In this document: positions 1 to 6,843 of the stretch, piece by piece
Position numbering within the stretch: the first letter of the stretch is position 1
Layout: each line of letters begins with the position of its first letter
Virus record (IMG/VR): IMGVR_UViG_3300044621_001441
Location: 1-25,747 of that record
From: a virus
DNA: 25,747 nucleotides
Reading direction: 5' to 3' (one strand)
The notes under the pieces: model-generated
The model's input: only the letters and a program-made list of their open reading frames with translations
What the model was told of the DNA's origin: nothing
The model's database searches: none
Made by a program: the position numbers and the translations under genes

Positions 1-98
1 ATTTATTTTTAAAATATTTTTATCAGTCAAATAGACTATAAATCCTTGAAATGTAGTGCTGGACTAGGTTTTAAGAGATTATATAGTTATGGTGTGAT

Positions 99-118
99 AT
101 ATTAAATATATTTAATAT
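99..118. repeat. 20-bp perfect AT-only palindrome
   Basis: The 20 bases from 99 to 118 are their own reverse complement (half-site ATATTAAATA) and contain only A and T. Symmetry stops at 98/119. With no G-C pairs it would make a poor terminator hairpin. A site for a dimeric DNA-binding protein or a DNA-unwinding element are possible roles. It lies 73 bp to the left of the direct-repeat cluster, which fits an origin or operator region. Confidence 0.6.
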
Positions 119-190
119 TCTATTGTCTCATGCCATAAATAAAACACTAAAAAGGTACTAATACCACCCCTGCTTAGTTTTAATCGCTAC

Positions 191-336
191 GCCGATAAGC
201 AAAATTATTAGATCTATTACCTAAATAACTGCTTACTTATGCCGATAAGCAAAGTTATTAGATCTATCCATTTAATTACGCCGATAAGCAATATTAACTT
301 TAAATAACTAAATGTGCTTGCCGATAAGTAAAATTA
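191..336. repeat. Four direct repeats with core GCCGATAAG (iteron-like)
   Basis: Copies begin at 191, 241, 280 and 320, so the spacing is 50, 39 and 40 bp. The first two are 27 bp long (191-217 and 241-267), differ at one base, and include a TTATTAGATCTAT tail. The last two keep only the core plus an A-rich flank. All have the same orientation. Intervals near four helical turns, short identical cores and AT-rich surroundings resemble iterons bound by a replication initiator, or operators for a repressor. There is no CRISPR-like regularity and no neighbouring cas gene. Confidence 0.65.
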
Positions 337-938
337 GGCTTATTTGTTAGTTATGACTTTTATCTACCAGTAGGTAGGTAAAATTGAATAGTTGCTTTGC
401 CTGATTGAGTTTTATTTGTTTCCCTTGGACTTGTGAATCAAGAAATAATGTTTATGTGTTAAGCAGAGCAACGCATAAGCAGCAAGAAAGTAATTACAAT
501 GTAATCACGTTCAATCATCAATTAAGATGCCCCCTCATCATCCAGTACCTACCCCTTACTTTCCGTGTATTATCTTTAACAACATACTGGAATGGCTCTA
601 CAATCACGTTCTTACTTAAGATAATATAATGTTATCTTGAATATGGCACTGTATAAGGGTATTCTAGAAGCTTTAAAACAAGAAAAGTATTTACGGGTAA
701 CATCCTTTACCCCATGCCACCCCTTAAAATTATCACTGCATCCCCTCCCGCTACTCATAAAAAATTTCAAATTTCAGCAATGTAATAAACAAAACTAACA
801 ATCAATCAAAACCCTTCACAAAACCCCTTAAATTTGCCACAGATTAAAAGAAAACAACGCTAAAGCCATAATCATCCCAAAACAAGAAACAAATCAATTT
901 AAAGCAATTTAAACGAGTAATAAATAAAATCAAGAAAG

Positions 939-947
939 TGGTATAGT
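939..947 (+). promoter_or_regulatory. Extended -10 promoter of the first gene (TGGTATAGT)
   Basis: TGGTATAGT matches the extended -10 pattern TGnTATAAT with one mismatch in the hexamer (TATAGT, 942-947). No good -35 box lies 16-18 bp upstream, which extended -10 promoters can do without. The start codon follows 8 bases after the hexamer, so transcription would begin almost at the ATG, and no Shine-Dalgarno sequence is present. A leaderless early transcript made by host RNA polymerase is the simplest reading. Confidence 0.45.
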
Positions 948-955
948 GTTTTGGT

Positions 956-1168
956 ATGGAAAAGAAATCAGAAAAAATTGTAGAAAGAATATATCATGGG
1001 TGGTTGTTTTATTTAGCTGTGGTTGTAGGCTTTGGGGTGTTGATTGAATCGGCTAATAGTTTATTTGAGTCTATTTCGTATGTGGGGATGGGGATTTGCT
1101 GTGTAATCTTGTTTGAAACTCGTCCTGAGAAAAGAGGCTTTTATAACATGTGGTTTGATAACCAATAA
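956..1168 (+). CDS. Small membrane protein of unknown function
   Basis: This 70-residue protein has a charged N-terminus (residues 1-14) followed by two hydrophobic stretches, about 15-33 (WLFYLAVVVGFGVLIESA region) and about 40-54 (ISYVGMGICCVILFE), and a polar C-terminal tail. It looks like a two-pass inner-membrane hairpin. The ATG is preceded by TATAGT 8 bases upstream and by no ribosome site. Small two-helix proteins in phages include holins, superinfection-exclusion proteins and host-membrane modifiers. It is first in the early block and no endolysin is nearby, so a holin role is unsupported. I do not recognise the family. Confidence 0.6.
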   Translation: MEKKSEKIVERIYHGWLFYLAVVVGFGVLIESANSLFESISYVGMGICCVILFETRPEKRGFYNMWFDNQ

Positions 1169-1173
1169 CTAAA

Positions 1174-1240
1174 CACATAGAAACCCATGTGATTAAACCG
1201 AAAGACTAGAGTTTCTAACGCAGGCTAGTGAGAGCTAGAA
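1174..1240 (+). other. Possible structured RNA between early genes
   Basis: The spacer after the first gene contains several complementary segments. CACAT (1174-1178) pairs with ATGTG (1187-1191). The AGAAAC in that hairpin's loop (1179-1184) is complementary to GTTTCT (1211-1216), which would form a pseudoknot. TTCTA (1213-1217) can instead pair with TAGAA (1236-1240). CTAG (1225-1228) can pair with CTAG (1235-1238). Competing pairings suggest a folded 3' region or a small RNA, but the stems are short and no known riboswitch or ribozyme core is recognisable. Confidence 0.25.
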
Positions 1241-1276
1241 GGGTAAAGTTCCGCCGAGATATATTTAAATTAACAG

Positions 1277-1305
1277 TGGTATATTTTTGTATATCGTGGT
1301 ATATT
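1277..1305 (+). promoter_or_regulatory. Tandem extended -10 boxes (TGGTATATT twice)
   Basis: GTGGTATATT occurs at 1276-1285 and again at 1296-1305, exactly 20 bp apart. Each contains TGGTATATT, an extended -10 element, and both resemble the box at 939-947. The second hexamer (TATATT, 1300-1305) ends 7 bases before the ATG at 1313, so a transcript from it would be leaderless. The first would give a leader of about 20 bases. No Shine-Dalgarno sequence precedes the gene. These look like host-type early promoters for the small-gene block. Confidence 0.45.
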
Positions 1306-1312
1306 ATTGATT

Positions 1313-1549
1313 ATGGAAGAAGGTTTTTTAAAAATTGATGGTTGTTATATGTTTTGTTTTCTTAATAAAAGAAAATCATTTGTTAAGGTATTAAATGTTT
1401 TTGCGAATAATTTTGTTGAAGTTCACGAAATGAATGGTGGGTATCGGAGTCGTGTAAGAAAAAGTGATTTTAACAATATTTTATGTACTAAGAGTTTTGT
1501 TAATTTAAATAATTTGGAGGAAATTCAAGAAGTGGCGGTCGTTGATTAA
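1313..1549 (+). CDS. Small early protein, FVKV/FVNLN family, copy 1
   Basis: The product has 78 residues from the ATG at 1313. A TTG six bases upstream is also in frame but overlaps the probable transcription start. Function is not recognised. The sequence alternates polar and hydrophobic residues as beta-strands do: YMFCF (12-16), SFVKVLNVF (22-30), FVEVHEM (34-40), then FVNLNN (62-67). The same order of motifs occurs in the next gene and, more loosely, in the gene at 2281, so these may be diverged duplicates of a small beta-barrel protein. Such proteins in early phage blocks are often host-takeover or anti-defence factors, but that is only context. Confidence 0.6.
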   Translation: MEEGFLKIDGCYMFCFLNKRKSFVKVLNVFANNFVEVHEMNGGYRSRVRKSDFNNILCTKSFVNLNNLEEIQEVAVVD

Positions 1550-1551
1550 TT

Positions 1552-1782
1552 ATGGAAAGAAATTTAACAGATGCTTTTGTTGTTGGTAGTAGTTATAGGT
1601 TTCAGTTTGATGGAACTTTTGCAACAAAATTTGTTAAAGTTATTGAGCTTATTCCTCCTTGTTGGGTTTATGCAAAAGAAGACCCTACACAAGAGTATGA
1701 TTTTGGGGAATTCATTAACCTGAATAATGTCGGGAGAGTATTTGGTCGCAATTTCAAGAAGGCAGTGGAAGATAATGAATGA
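1552..1782 (+). CDS. Small early protein, FVKV/FINLN family, copy 2
   Basis: This 76-residue protein begins two bases after the previous stop and has no clear ribosome site, so it probably depends on the same transcript. It repeats the layout of its neighbour: SYRFQF (14-19), KFVKVIEL (26-33), WVYA (38-41) and FINLNN (54-59). The two probably arose by tandem duplication and then diverged strongly. The alternating pattern suggests a compact beta fold of SH3-barrel type. No catalytic residues, cysteine pairs or membrane segments stand out. Function unknown. Confidence 0.6.
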   Translation: MERNLTDAFVVGSSYRFQFDGTFATKFVKVIELIPPCWVYAKEDPTQEYDFGEFINLNNVGRVFGRNFKKAVEDNE

Positions 1783-2284
1783 ATTTGATTTAGCGAAAAA
1801 TTGGGAAAAAGCTTTACTTAACCAACCAAGGATTAAAGGTCCAGAGCATTGGTGTCTTTACAAGCTGGCTAAGGATGGCACGGTATACGATATAAACGTT
1901 AAGGAATTGGATCAGGTGTTTTGTGCTGGTTATCATTCTTTGAATTTCGAGTCTAAAAAGTTTATCCCGTGGATGAAAGAGAATAGTCAATTAATCACAT
2001 TAGGTCCAAATAAGGTTTATACTTTACCTTTGTCTCATAAGATTAAATACTTAAGTGCTGAAATGAAGGCAGTTATTGCTTATGTTCAGAATCAGGATGA
2101 TGATAATTTTGTTCTTTGTTCTAATCAGATTATTCATAGTGCTAAATATGAGGGATTTTGGTTTAATTTATGGATGAGATTCAGACTGCTAACTGGGTTT
2201 TATAACAAGTTTATCCATGATGTATTCAGGGTTAAGCAGCTAGATGAGGCTCGTAAGATGATTGAGAGGCGTGAGGGTTTATGA
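1775..2284 (+). CDS. Hypothetical early protein (169 aa)
   Basis: The chosen start is the ATG at 1775 (MNEFDLAKNWEKALL), which overlaps the stop of the previous gene. An in-frame ATG at 1727 would bury 55 bases in that gene and is less likely. GGAAG (1767-1771) lies four bases upstream. The product is soluble-looking, rich in aromatic residues, with basic and aromatic clusters near the end (FWFNLWMRFRLLTGFYNKF). It has no recognised domain. Its stop overlaps the next start (ATGA), which implies translational coupling within the early operon. Confidence 0.6.
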   Translation: MNEFDLAKNWEKALLNQPRIKGPEHWCLYKLAKDGTVYDINVKELDQVFCAGYHSLNFESKKFIPWMKENSQLITLGPNKVYTLPLSHKIKYLSAEMKAVIAYVQNQDDDNFVLCSNQIIHSAKYEGFWFNLWMRFRLLTGFYNKFIHDVFRVKQLDEARKMIERREGL

Positions 2285-2640
2285 TAAGTGAACTTTTTAA
2301 GGAAGGAACAATCTGGAAGATAGAGCATTTTTACACACCCATGTGGGGTGGTAAGCCTCAAGAAGCAAAGTGGCATAAGGGTTATTATTATATTGATGGC
2401 GGCTTCTTAGCGAGACTCACCCGTAGAGAAGGTTTCGTCAGGGTTTTATCTGTTAATAGGTGGTGGACTGGGCAGAGCGATAATTGGGGTGTTGAAAGGG
2501 CTAAAAAAGGCAAACATGCTATAGGGAATAGATGTATTTATGAGATTACGGATGAAATTAATTTTATTCCATTGAATAAAATTCGTAAACTTCATAAAGT
2601 TGCAGAAATTAAATTAAGTGAGAGTGAGAATGAAGTCTAA
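2281..2640 (+). CDS. Early protein related to the FVKV/FINLN pair (119 aa)
   Basis: This protein starts on the ATGA overlap with the gene before. It is longer than the two small proteins at 1313 and 1552 but keeps their pattern in order: GYYYIDG (34-40), GFVRVLSV (51-58), then FIPLNKIRKL (95-104). Trp-rich segments (MWGGK, RWWTGQSDNWG) fill an insertion between them. The shared pattern supports a common fold, not a known function. Its last 11 bases overlap the small gene at 2630. Confidence 0.6.
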   Translation: MISELFKEGTIWKIEHFYTPMWGGKPQEAKWHKGYYYIDGGFLARLTRREGFVRVLSVNRWWTGQSDNWGVERAKKGKHAIGNRCIYEITDEINFIPLNKIRKLHKVAEIKLSESENEV

Positions 2641-2782
2641 GCAAGAAAAGTATTTAATTTCTATAAGCAAGGAATTTTCGGAAAAGATGATAACTAAACT
2701 TGGTAAGACTAAGGGTGTTACTTGGGAATATTTGCTTAAGAGGTTATTGGAGAAGGTTGAAGAATTGGAGGAAAGAGAATGA
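2630..2782 (+). CDS. Very small protein, ribbon-helix-helix-like (50 aa)
   Basis: This 50-codon gene fills the gap between its neighbours: it begins inside the end of the previous gene and stops on the ATGA overlap with the next, an arrangement that itself argues it is translated. The protein has a short strand-like segment (KYLISISKEF, 7-16), a helix (SEKMITKLGK) and a second helix (TWEYLLKRLLEKVEELEE). That order matches ribbon-helix-helix DNA-binding proteins such as Arc. GAGTGAGA (2620-2627) sits just upstream of the ATG. A role as a small phage transcription regulator is plausible but unproven. Confidence 0.55.
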   Translation: MKSKQEKYLISISKEFSEKMITKLGKTKGVTWEYLLKRLLEKVEELEERE

Positions 2783-3360
2783 GATTTAAACTAATAAAAA
2801 AAACAAAAGAAGCTTTTAAGAAAATCCATGCACGTTTAGAAATGAATCAAGCTCACTATAGCAGGCATCCAGATGTTACAGGTACTAACATAATTGCAAT
2901 TAGGGAAGCGTTGATTGCAATTACATCGGTAGTCTATACGGTGCTTGATGATTTAGAAATTGAAGATATAAAGGTAAAAGAGCAAGATTCTTGGGAGCAA
3001 GAGGTCGAGGAATTAAGCGGTACTCTAACTAGGTCTAAGCAGGAGGAAGATCAAGAAGCTCGAAGGCGAGAATTTGAGCTTGAATATAACAAGGCTATTG
3101 AAATTGCAAAAGGTAAGGATTGGCAACATGCTATGTTTCAACAATATGGGCTTAGGGATGGAAAGCCCCCAACGGGGAACGATGCTTGGGTAATCCCTTA
3201 TTGTATTGATGAGCTTTTAAAAGCAAACGAAGAGTTAAAGCAAGACACTTCCAAACTTTCACTGGGAGTACAAAAGTCTAATCGAGCTTTTATGGTAGCA
3301 CTTAGGCACTGGATGGGGAAAACGGAGAAAACTAAAATAGAAGAAAGTGAGTTACTATAA
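2779..3360 (+). CDS. Hypothetical early protein with helical charged regions (193 aa)
   Basis: Its start overlaps the stop of the 50-residue gene, and GGAGGAAAG (2767-2775) provides a good ribosome site. The protein is mostly helical by composition: a basic N-terminus (1-18), a charged stretch near 70-110 rich in E, Q, R and K that could form a coiled coil, and an ordered-looking segment around DWQHAMFQQYGL. No membrane segment or known domain is recognised. It is the last gene of the overlapping early block. Confidence 0.6.
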   Translation: MRFKLIKKTKEAFKKIHARLEMNQAHYSRHPDVTGTNIIAIREALIAITSVVYTVLDDLEIEDIKVKEQDSWEQEVEELSGTLTRSKQEEDQEARRREFELEYNKAIEIAKGKDWQHAMFQQYGLRDGKPPTGNDAWVIPYCIDELLKANEELKQDTSKLSLGVQKSNRAFMVALRHWMGKTEKTKIEESELL

Positions 3361-3365
3361 AGTTA

Positions 3366-3734
3366 ATGGGATTTAATAATTTTTACGATTTAGATAAAGG
3401 TGATCTTAATAAAGCTTCTGAAAAGAATACAGAACATAGGCTTGGGCGTTATGTTTATCGCAGAATTGATAATACAAATTACACAATCACTTTAAACCAA
3501 GATCATTTTATTGAATTTCATAATCTTTCGGGAAATAGAACTTTAAACTTACCTGATATTGCAACCGTTCCAGTGGGACAAACTTATATTATTATGAAAG
3601 ATGGTTCAGGGCATAGCATTACTTTAGACCCTTTTAGTTCTCAAACGGTAAATGGTTCTGCGACTTATACTCTTAGTGGAAGCCATGGGACTATTAGCCT
3701 AATTGCAACCCCAACGGAGTGGCACACATGGTAA
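3366..3734 (+). CDS. Small beta-rich virion-like protein (fibre-domain-like)
   Basis: After about 35 charged residues, the rest of this 122-residue protein resembles the beta-stranded domain often seen at the ends of phage fibre and appendage proteins: ITLNQDHFIEFHN, then RTLNLPD, GQTYIIMKDGSGHSITLDP, and SATYTLSGSHGTISLIA ending in TEWHTW. These blocks are typical of domains where a (T/S)xNLP motif precedes GxxYxIKDGSG. It may be a small structural or decoration protein. Its place before terminase, far from the fibre genes at 22625, is unusual. No ribosome site is visible. It overlaps the next gene by 7 bases. Confidence 0.55.
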   Translation: MGFNNFYDLDKGDLNKASEKNTEHRLGRYVYRRIDNTNYTITLNQDHFIEFHNLSGNRTLNLPDIATVPVGQTYIIMKDGSGHSITLDPFSSQTVNGSATYTLSGSHGTISLIATPTEWHTW

Positions 3735-4606
3735 AACGTATAGAGCCATTACCCGAAACGCTGCCAATATTTGATACTGAATATCTAGACCATAAACTAA
3801 TTCAGGATTTATGGCAAATATTTATTGCTTTCCGCCAAGATCCGAATAGAAGCAGCAAAATTCGTCCTACTGGCGATATTGCTATGCGGGTTTATACAGA
3901 AAAGCTAAGGGAACGCGGGCATGGAAAAAAAAACAAAGCCATTGTATTAAACATAATGCACCGCTATGGGTTTTCTGAACGGTTTAAAACGGGGGAAAAA
4001 GCTTATCTTCGCAAGTTTAAGGAAGCAAATAAACAGAAGGAAGAATCTTTAAAAACTGAAGCTCAAATGCACGATGAATTAGGGAAAGAAGTTTACGAAA
4101 AAGCAGTTAAAGCATTAGCTCAAGGTTATGGGTATAAAACTGTAGCTACAAGATTGAACATCCCCGAGGATACCGCAAAGAGTATATATCATTCAAAACC
4201 AGTACAAGAATTAATTAAGGATTTAAGGGATAAATCTTTACGCAAAACGGAAACTGAAATATTTGAGGAACTTATGGCAGAAAATAAAGAAGTTAAAGAA
4301 AAGTATACGCAATTAATACCCAAACTTGCCCAAACAGTAGAAGAGCTGCAAGATAAAATAAGCAAATATATTGATGACCCAGAAGCTTACGGGATTTCAC
4401 ACGAGACTGTTTTTAAAGAAAGTTTAAAAATAATGAAGATGTACGGGGAAGCGACAGAACAATTAACCCCTAAAAAAGAAGTTAAAGGCGGGCAAGACGA
4501 AGCATATAAAATTATTATAGAAATGTCTCAAAAAAACCAATTACCAAGTGCAGAAGCAGAAAAATTGCTTGAGGCGAAATATCAACCGCCAAAATTACTG
4601 GAATGA
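3728..4606 (+). CDS. Terminase small subunit, putative
   Basis: The ATG at 3728 is preferred because GGAG (3716-3719) lies 8 bases upstream; an in-frame GTG at 3719 would overlap that ribosome site. The 292-residue product has a helix-turn-helix-like segment at about 127-158 (KALAQGYGYKTVATRLNIPE and following), as expected for a subunit that binds packaging DNA. A long helical or coiled-coil region (about 180-215) could form the oligomer ring, and the tail is charged. It overlaps the large subunit by 4 bases (ATGA), the usual terminase arrangement. Size is larger than many small subunits. The call rests on position and domain layout. Confidence 0.65.
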   Translation: MVKRIEPLPETLPIFDTEYLDHKLIQDLWQIFIAFRQDPNRSSKIRPTGDIAMRVYTEKLRERGHGKKNKAIVLNIMHRYGFSERFKTGEKAYLRKFKEANKQKEESLKTEAQMHDELGKEVYEKAVKALAQGYGYKTVATRLNIPEDTAKSIYHSKPVQELIKDLRDKSLRKTETEIFEELMAENKEVKEKYTQLIPKLAQTVEELQDKISKYIDDPEAYGISHETVFKESLKIMKMYGEATEQLTPKKEVKGGQDEAYKIIIEMSQKNQLPSAEAEKLLEAKYQPPKLLE

Positions 4607-6192
4607 TTTTAGATAGACTATACACTAATGAAGATTTTACTCCAGAGTTTATTACTTTAAAAATGACTCAATGGGCAAATGACCCTTTTCTTTGGATGGT
4701 CGAACAGGTCTTTACGATTGATGAATCGGATAGAGGCAGTCCATTGAAACGCTTTCCGCCTTATGCTTATATTAAGCATTTAATTGATGAATATTTTAAA
4801 AATAAAGTTATTGTTGTTAATAAAACAAGGCGTATGATGGCAACGCATATTTTTAGTACATTAATGGTGCATCAACTTTTATTTGTTCCTTATTCTGAAA
4901 ATGTCATTGTTTCGATAAATGAAGATCGAGCTAAAAAGGTTATCGCTACAAGATGTAAAGCGGTATATGATAAGTTAGATTTTCGTTTCCCTTATCCTAA
5001 ATTAACCGAAGGGAAAGAGATTAGAGTCTCCGAAATGCGAAATCCTGTAATTGGTTCAACAATTACAGCATTGCCATCAGGTTCAGATAAATGCAGGGGT
5101 CTAACAATTACCAATGCTTTTTATGATGAGTTAGCTTTTCAACAAAACGTAGATCAAAACTTAAAAGCTTTAAAGCCTGCTTTAGAGGGAGGAGGAAGAG
5201 CAGCTTTAGTATCAACTCCACGTTTTGGCACTAAATTTCAAGAGTTGGTAACTAAAATTGCTAAAAATTCACAAATTGAAAAGTTAATGACTGGTTTAGC
5301 TAAATATCGCAATGAATATAACCAAACTGTATTACAGCTTCATTATACCGCTAATCCGTTTAAACGTAGCGATGAATGGTATCACGCTGAACGCTATGGA
5401 GCTTATCCTAACGGTGAGCCAATTCCTGGAGCATCAGGAGTAGATACATATACTTGGGATCAAGAATACGAACTTAAGTTTACCGTTCCAGTTGGCAAAC
5501 CTGTAATCCCCGAATTTTCTAGAGAAATTCACTGCGAGCCGTATAAAGATTGCCCATTTGACGAAGATTTACCTTTACATATCGGAATTGACTTTGGTTC
5601 GCATTATCCAGCAGTTGTATTTTTGCAGAAGGATTCTTTAAATCGCTGTATTTTGCATGATGGGATTTTAGCAGAAGATATGGAGTTAGAAAATTTCATG
5701 GCTTTAATCGCTGAATATATTGCTAAACATTTCCCCGATGCCGAATATATTTTACATGCAGACCCAGCAGGAAAATCAGCTAACAGTCAAGGTACTGCAC
5801 CGCCTGCATTTAAGATATTAGAAAAGTTTTTTAAACGTAAAGTTCATGGGATAAAATCTGCTCCATCAGATAGAGCTATAGCAATACGAAATAAAATGTC
5901 TCGTAGAATTGGTGATGCTATGGGAGTAATCGTTAATCCTGCGGGGGGAATGTTTATTTCTAAAAATGGAGATAAACGAAACGGGTTATTCGTTGAAACT
6001 CTTGAAACAGGCTGGGTTTATGATATGCCAAAAGAGGGGGCTTATCATATTAAAGAAGAGCCAAAGAAAGATGGGTTTTATGAACACTTAATGGATGCTC
6101 TCGGATATGCTTTTATCAATGTATTTCCTTTGTTAAAAAATAATACTATTACTCGAAGTTCAAAACCTAAACGCAAATTTTTGCATTATTAA
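4603..6192 (+). CDS. terL: Terminase large subunit (DNA-packaging ATPase/nuclease)
   Basis: This 529-residue protein drives DNA into the prohead and cuts concatemers. The ATPase half shows a deviant Walker A (VNKTRRMMATH, 72-82), Walker B with catalytic glutamate (FYDE, 173-176) and the coupling motif LVSTP (202-206). The RNase H-like nuclease half has its three acidic positions: D330 in GIDFG, D387 in LHADPAG and D498 in EHLMDALGYAF. Length fits the family. It starts on the overlap with the small subunit. After its stop come the first copy of the candidate late promoter and the next transcription unit. Confidence 0.9.
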   Translation: MILDRLYTNEDFTPEFITLKMTQWANDPFLWMVEQVFTIDESDRGSPLKRFPPYAYIKHLIDEYFKNKVIVVNKTRRMMATHIFSTLMVHQLLFVPYSENVIVSINEDRAKKVIATRCKAVYDKLDFRFPYPKLTEGKEIRVSEMRNPVIGSTITALPSGSDKCRGLTITNAFYDELAFQQNVDQNLKALKPALEGGGRAALVSTPRFGTKFQELVTKIAKNSQIEKLMTGLAKYRNEYNQTVLQLHYTANPFKRSDEWYHAERYGAYPNGEPIPGASGVDTYTWDQEYELKFTVPVGKPVIPEFSREIHCEPYKDCPFDEDLPLHIGIDFGSHYPAVVFLQKDSLNRCILHDGILAEDMELENFMALIAEYIAKHFPDAEYILHADPAGKSANSQGTAPPAFKILEKFFKRKVHGIKSAPSDRAIAIRNKMSRRIGDAMGVIVNPAGGMFISKNGDKRNGLFVETLETGWVYDMPKEGAYHIKEEPKKDGFYEHLMDALGYAFINVFPLLKNNTITRSSKPKRKFLHY

Positions 6193-6200
6193 AATAGTAA

Positions 6201-6231
6201 TATACTTAAAGTGTAACTTACCCTTAAGGAG
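6201..6231 (+). promoter_or_regulatory. Candidate late promoter and strong ribosome site, copy 1
   Basis: TATACTTAAA (6201-6210) is the first of six copies of a motif found upstream of structural or accessory genes. Taking TATACT as a -10 box, RNA would start near 6213, leaving a leader of about 29 bases that carries AAGGAGAT (6226-6233), an excellent Shine-Dalgarno sequence ten bases before the ATG. No convincing -35 box is seen. The motif and leader closely match those of the capsid gene (both contain CCCTTAAG and AAGGAGAT), suggesting that this transcript is also very abundant. Confidence 0.55.
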
Positions 6232-6241
6232 ATTTTTAAAC

Positions 6242-6841
6242 ATGGCAAGGACAAATTTAAACATTGTTGGCGTTAGAGCATCAAACGCAACAGATTTAGT
6301 TGATGTTACTGGAGTCGATACAAAAGATACTATTGCTCCAATCACATCAGGTAGAACGGACATCGTAGCAGTTGGTGCTAACGCTGCAAATGGTACTCCG
6401 ATTACATCTTACAATGGTGTAACTGCAACATTAAAGCAAAGTTTAGCAATACACTATAATTTTGCTACGGATGGCGGAGCTATTGGTACTATTCAACTTA
6501 GAGGCGGCGTACTACCAGCAAACGCAGTTATCACTAATGCTTGGGTCGAAGTAACAACTGCATTTTTACCAATAACAACTTCAACATTCGCAATCGGTTT
6601 AACTGATGCAGCAACAGCACTAAGAACAGCAGTCGTAGCGACTTCTGCTCCAGCACTAAACGCAACTGGCTATGTAGCAGTAATTGCTCCACAAACTCCA
6701 GCTTCGTTTGTAACAAAAGCAGCAACAAACAGAAACTTTATCGCGACAATAGCATCTGGTGCTTTCACGGCTGGTGCTTTTGTACTTCACGTTGATTATG
6801 TTGTATCTGCACTAGATACTTCAACTGCTGCAACTAACTAA
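6242..6841 (+). CDS. Phage structural protein, putative (decoration-like, 199 aa)
   Basis: The protein is rich in Ala, Thr, Val and Asn with almost no charged residues in its middle, as in beta-rich virion proteins. The core pattern HYNFATDGGAIGTIQLRG, PANAVITNAWVEVTTAF and STFAIGLTD resembles small virion-associated proteins seen in many environmental phages. It has its own candidate late promoter and a strong ribosome site, which fits a protein made in many copies. A capsid decoration or head-stabilising protein is a reasonable guess. It lies between terminase and portal. Confidence 0.6.
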   Translation: MARTNLNIVGVRASNATDLVDVTGVDTKDTIAPITSGRTDIVAVGANAANGTPITSYNGVTATLKQSLAIHYNFATDGGAIGTIQLRGGVLPANAVITNAWVEVTTAFLPITTSTFAIGLTDAATALRTAVVATSAPALNATGYVAVIAPQTPASFVTKAATNRNFIATIASGAFTAGAFVLHVDYVVSALDTSTAATN

Positions 6842-6843
6842 AA

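Larger units (their letters stand above)
1..955. other. Gene-free left region
   Basis: No convincing gene was found on either strand. The longest open frame (405-629) has no ribosome site and reads like translated non-coding DNA. The stretch contains an AT-only palindrome (99-118), a direct-repeat cluster (191-336), C-rich plus-strand tracts around 530-760, and an extended -10 promoter at its right edge that reads into the first gene. A long AT-rich, repeat-bearing, gene-free region in a compact phage genome is often an origin, an operator region or a genome end, but nothing here decides which. Confidence 0.6.

Noticed and set aside
191-336. CRISPR array
   Set aside because: The repeats are unevenly spaced, the last two copies are truncated, spacers are AT-rich and similar, and no cas gene is present.
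405-629. Open frame of 74 codons in the left gene-free region
   Set aside because: No ribosome site, codon use and composition unlike the clear genes, and it sits in a repeat-bearing AT-rich region.
956-1168. Holin
   Set aside because: Two hydrophobic segments would permit it, but no endolysin or spanin gene is nearby and the gene has an early-type promoter.
1174-1260. tRNA or hammerhead ribozyme
   Set aside because: No acceptor stem or T-arm consensus, and the CUGAUGA core of hammerheads is absent.
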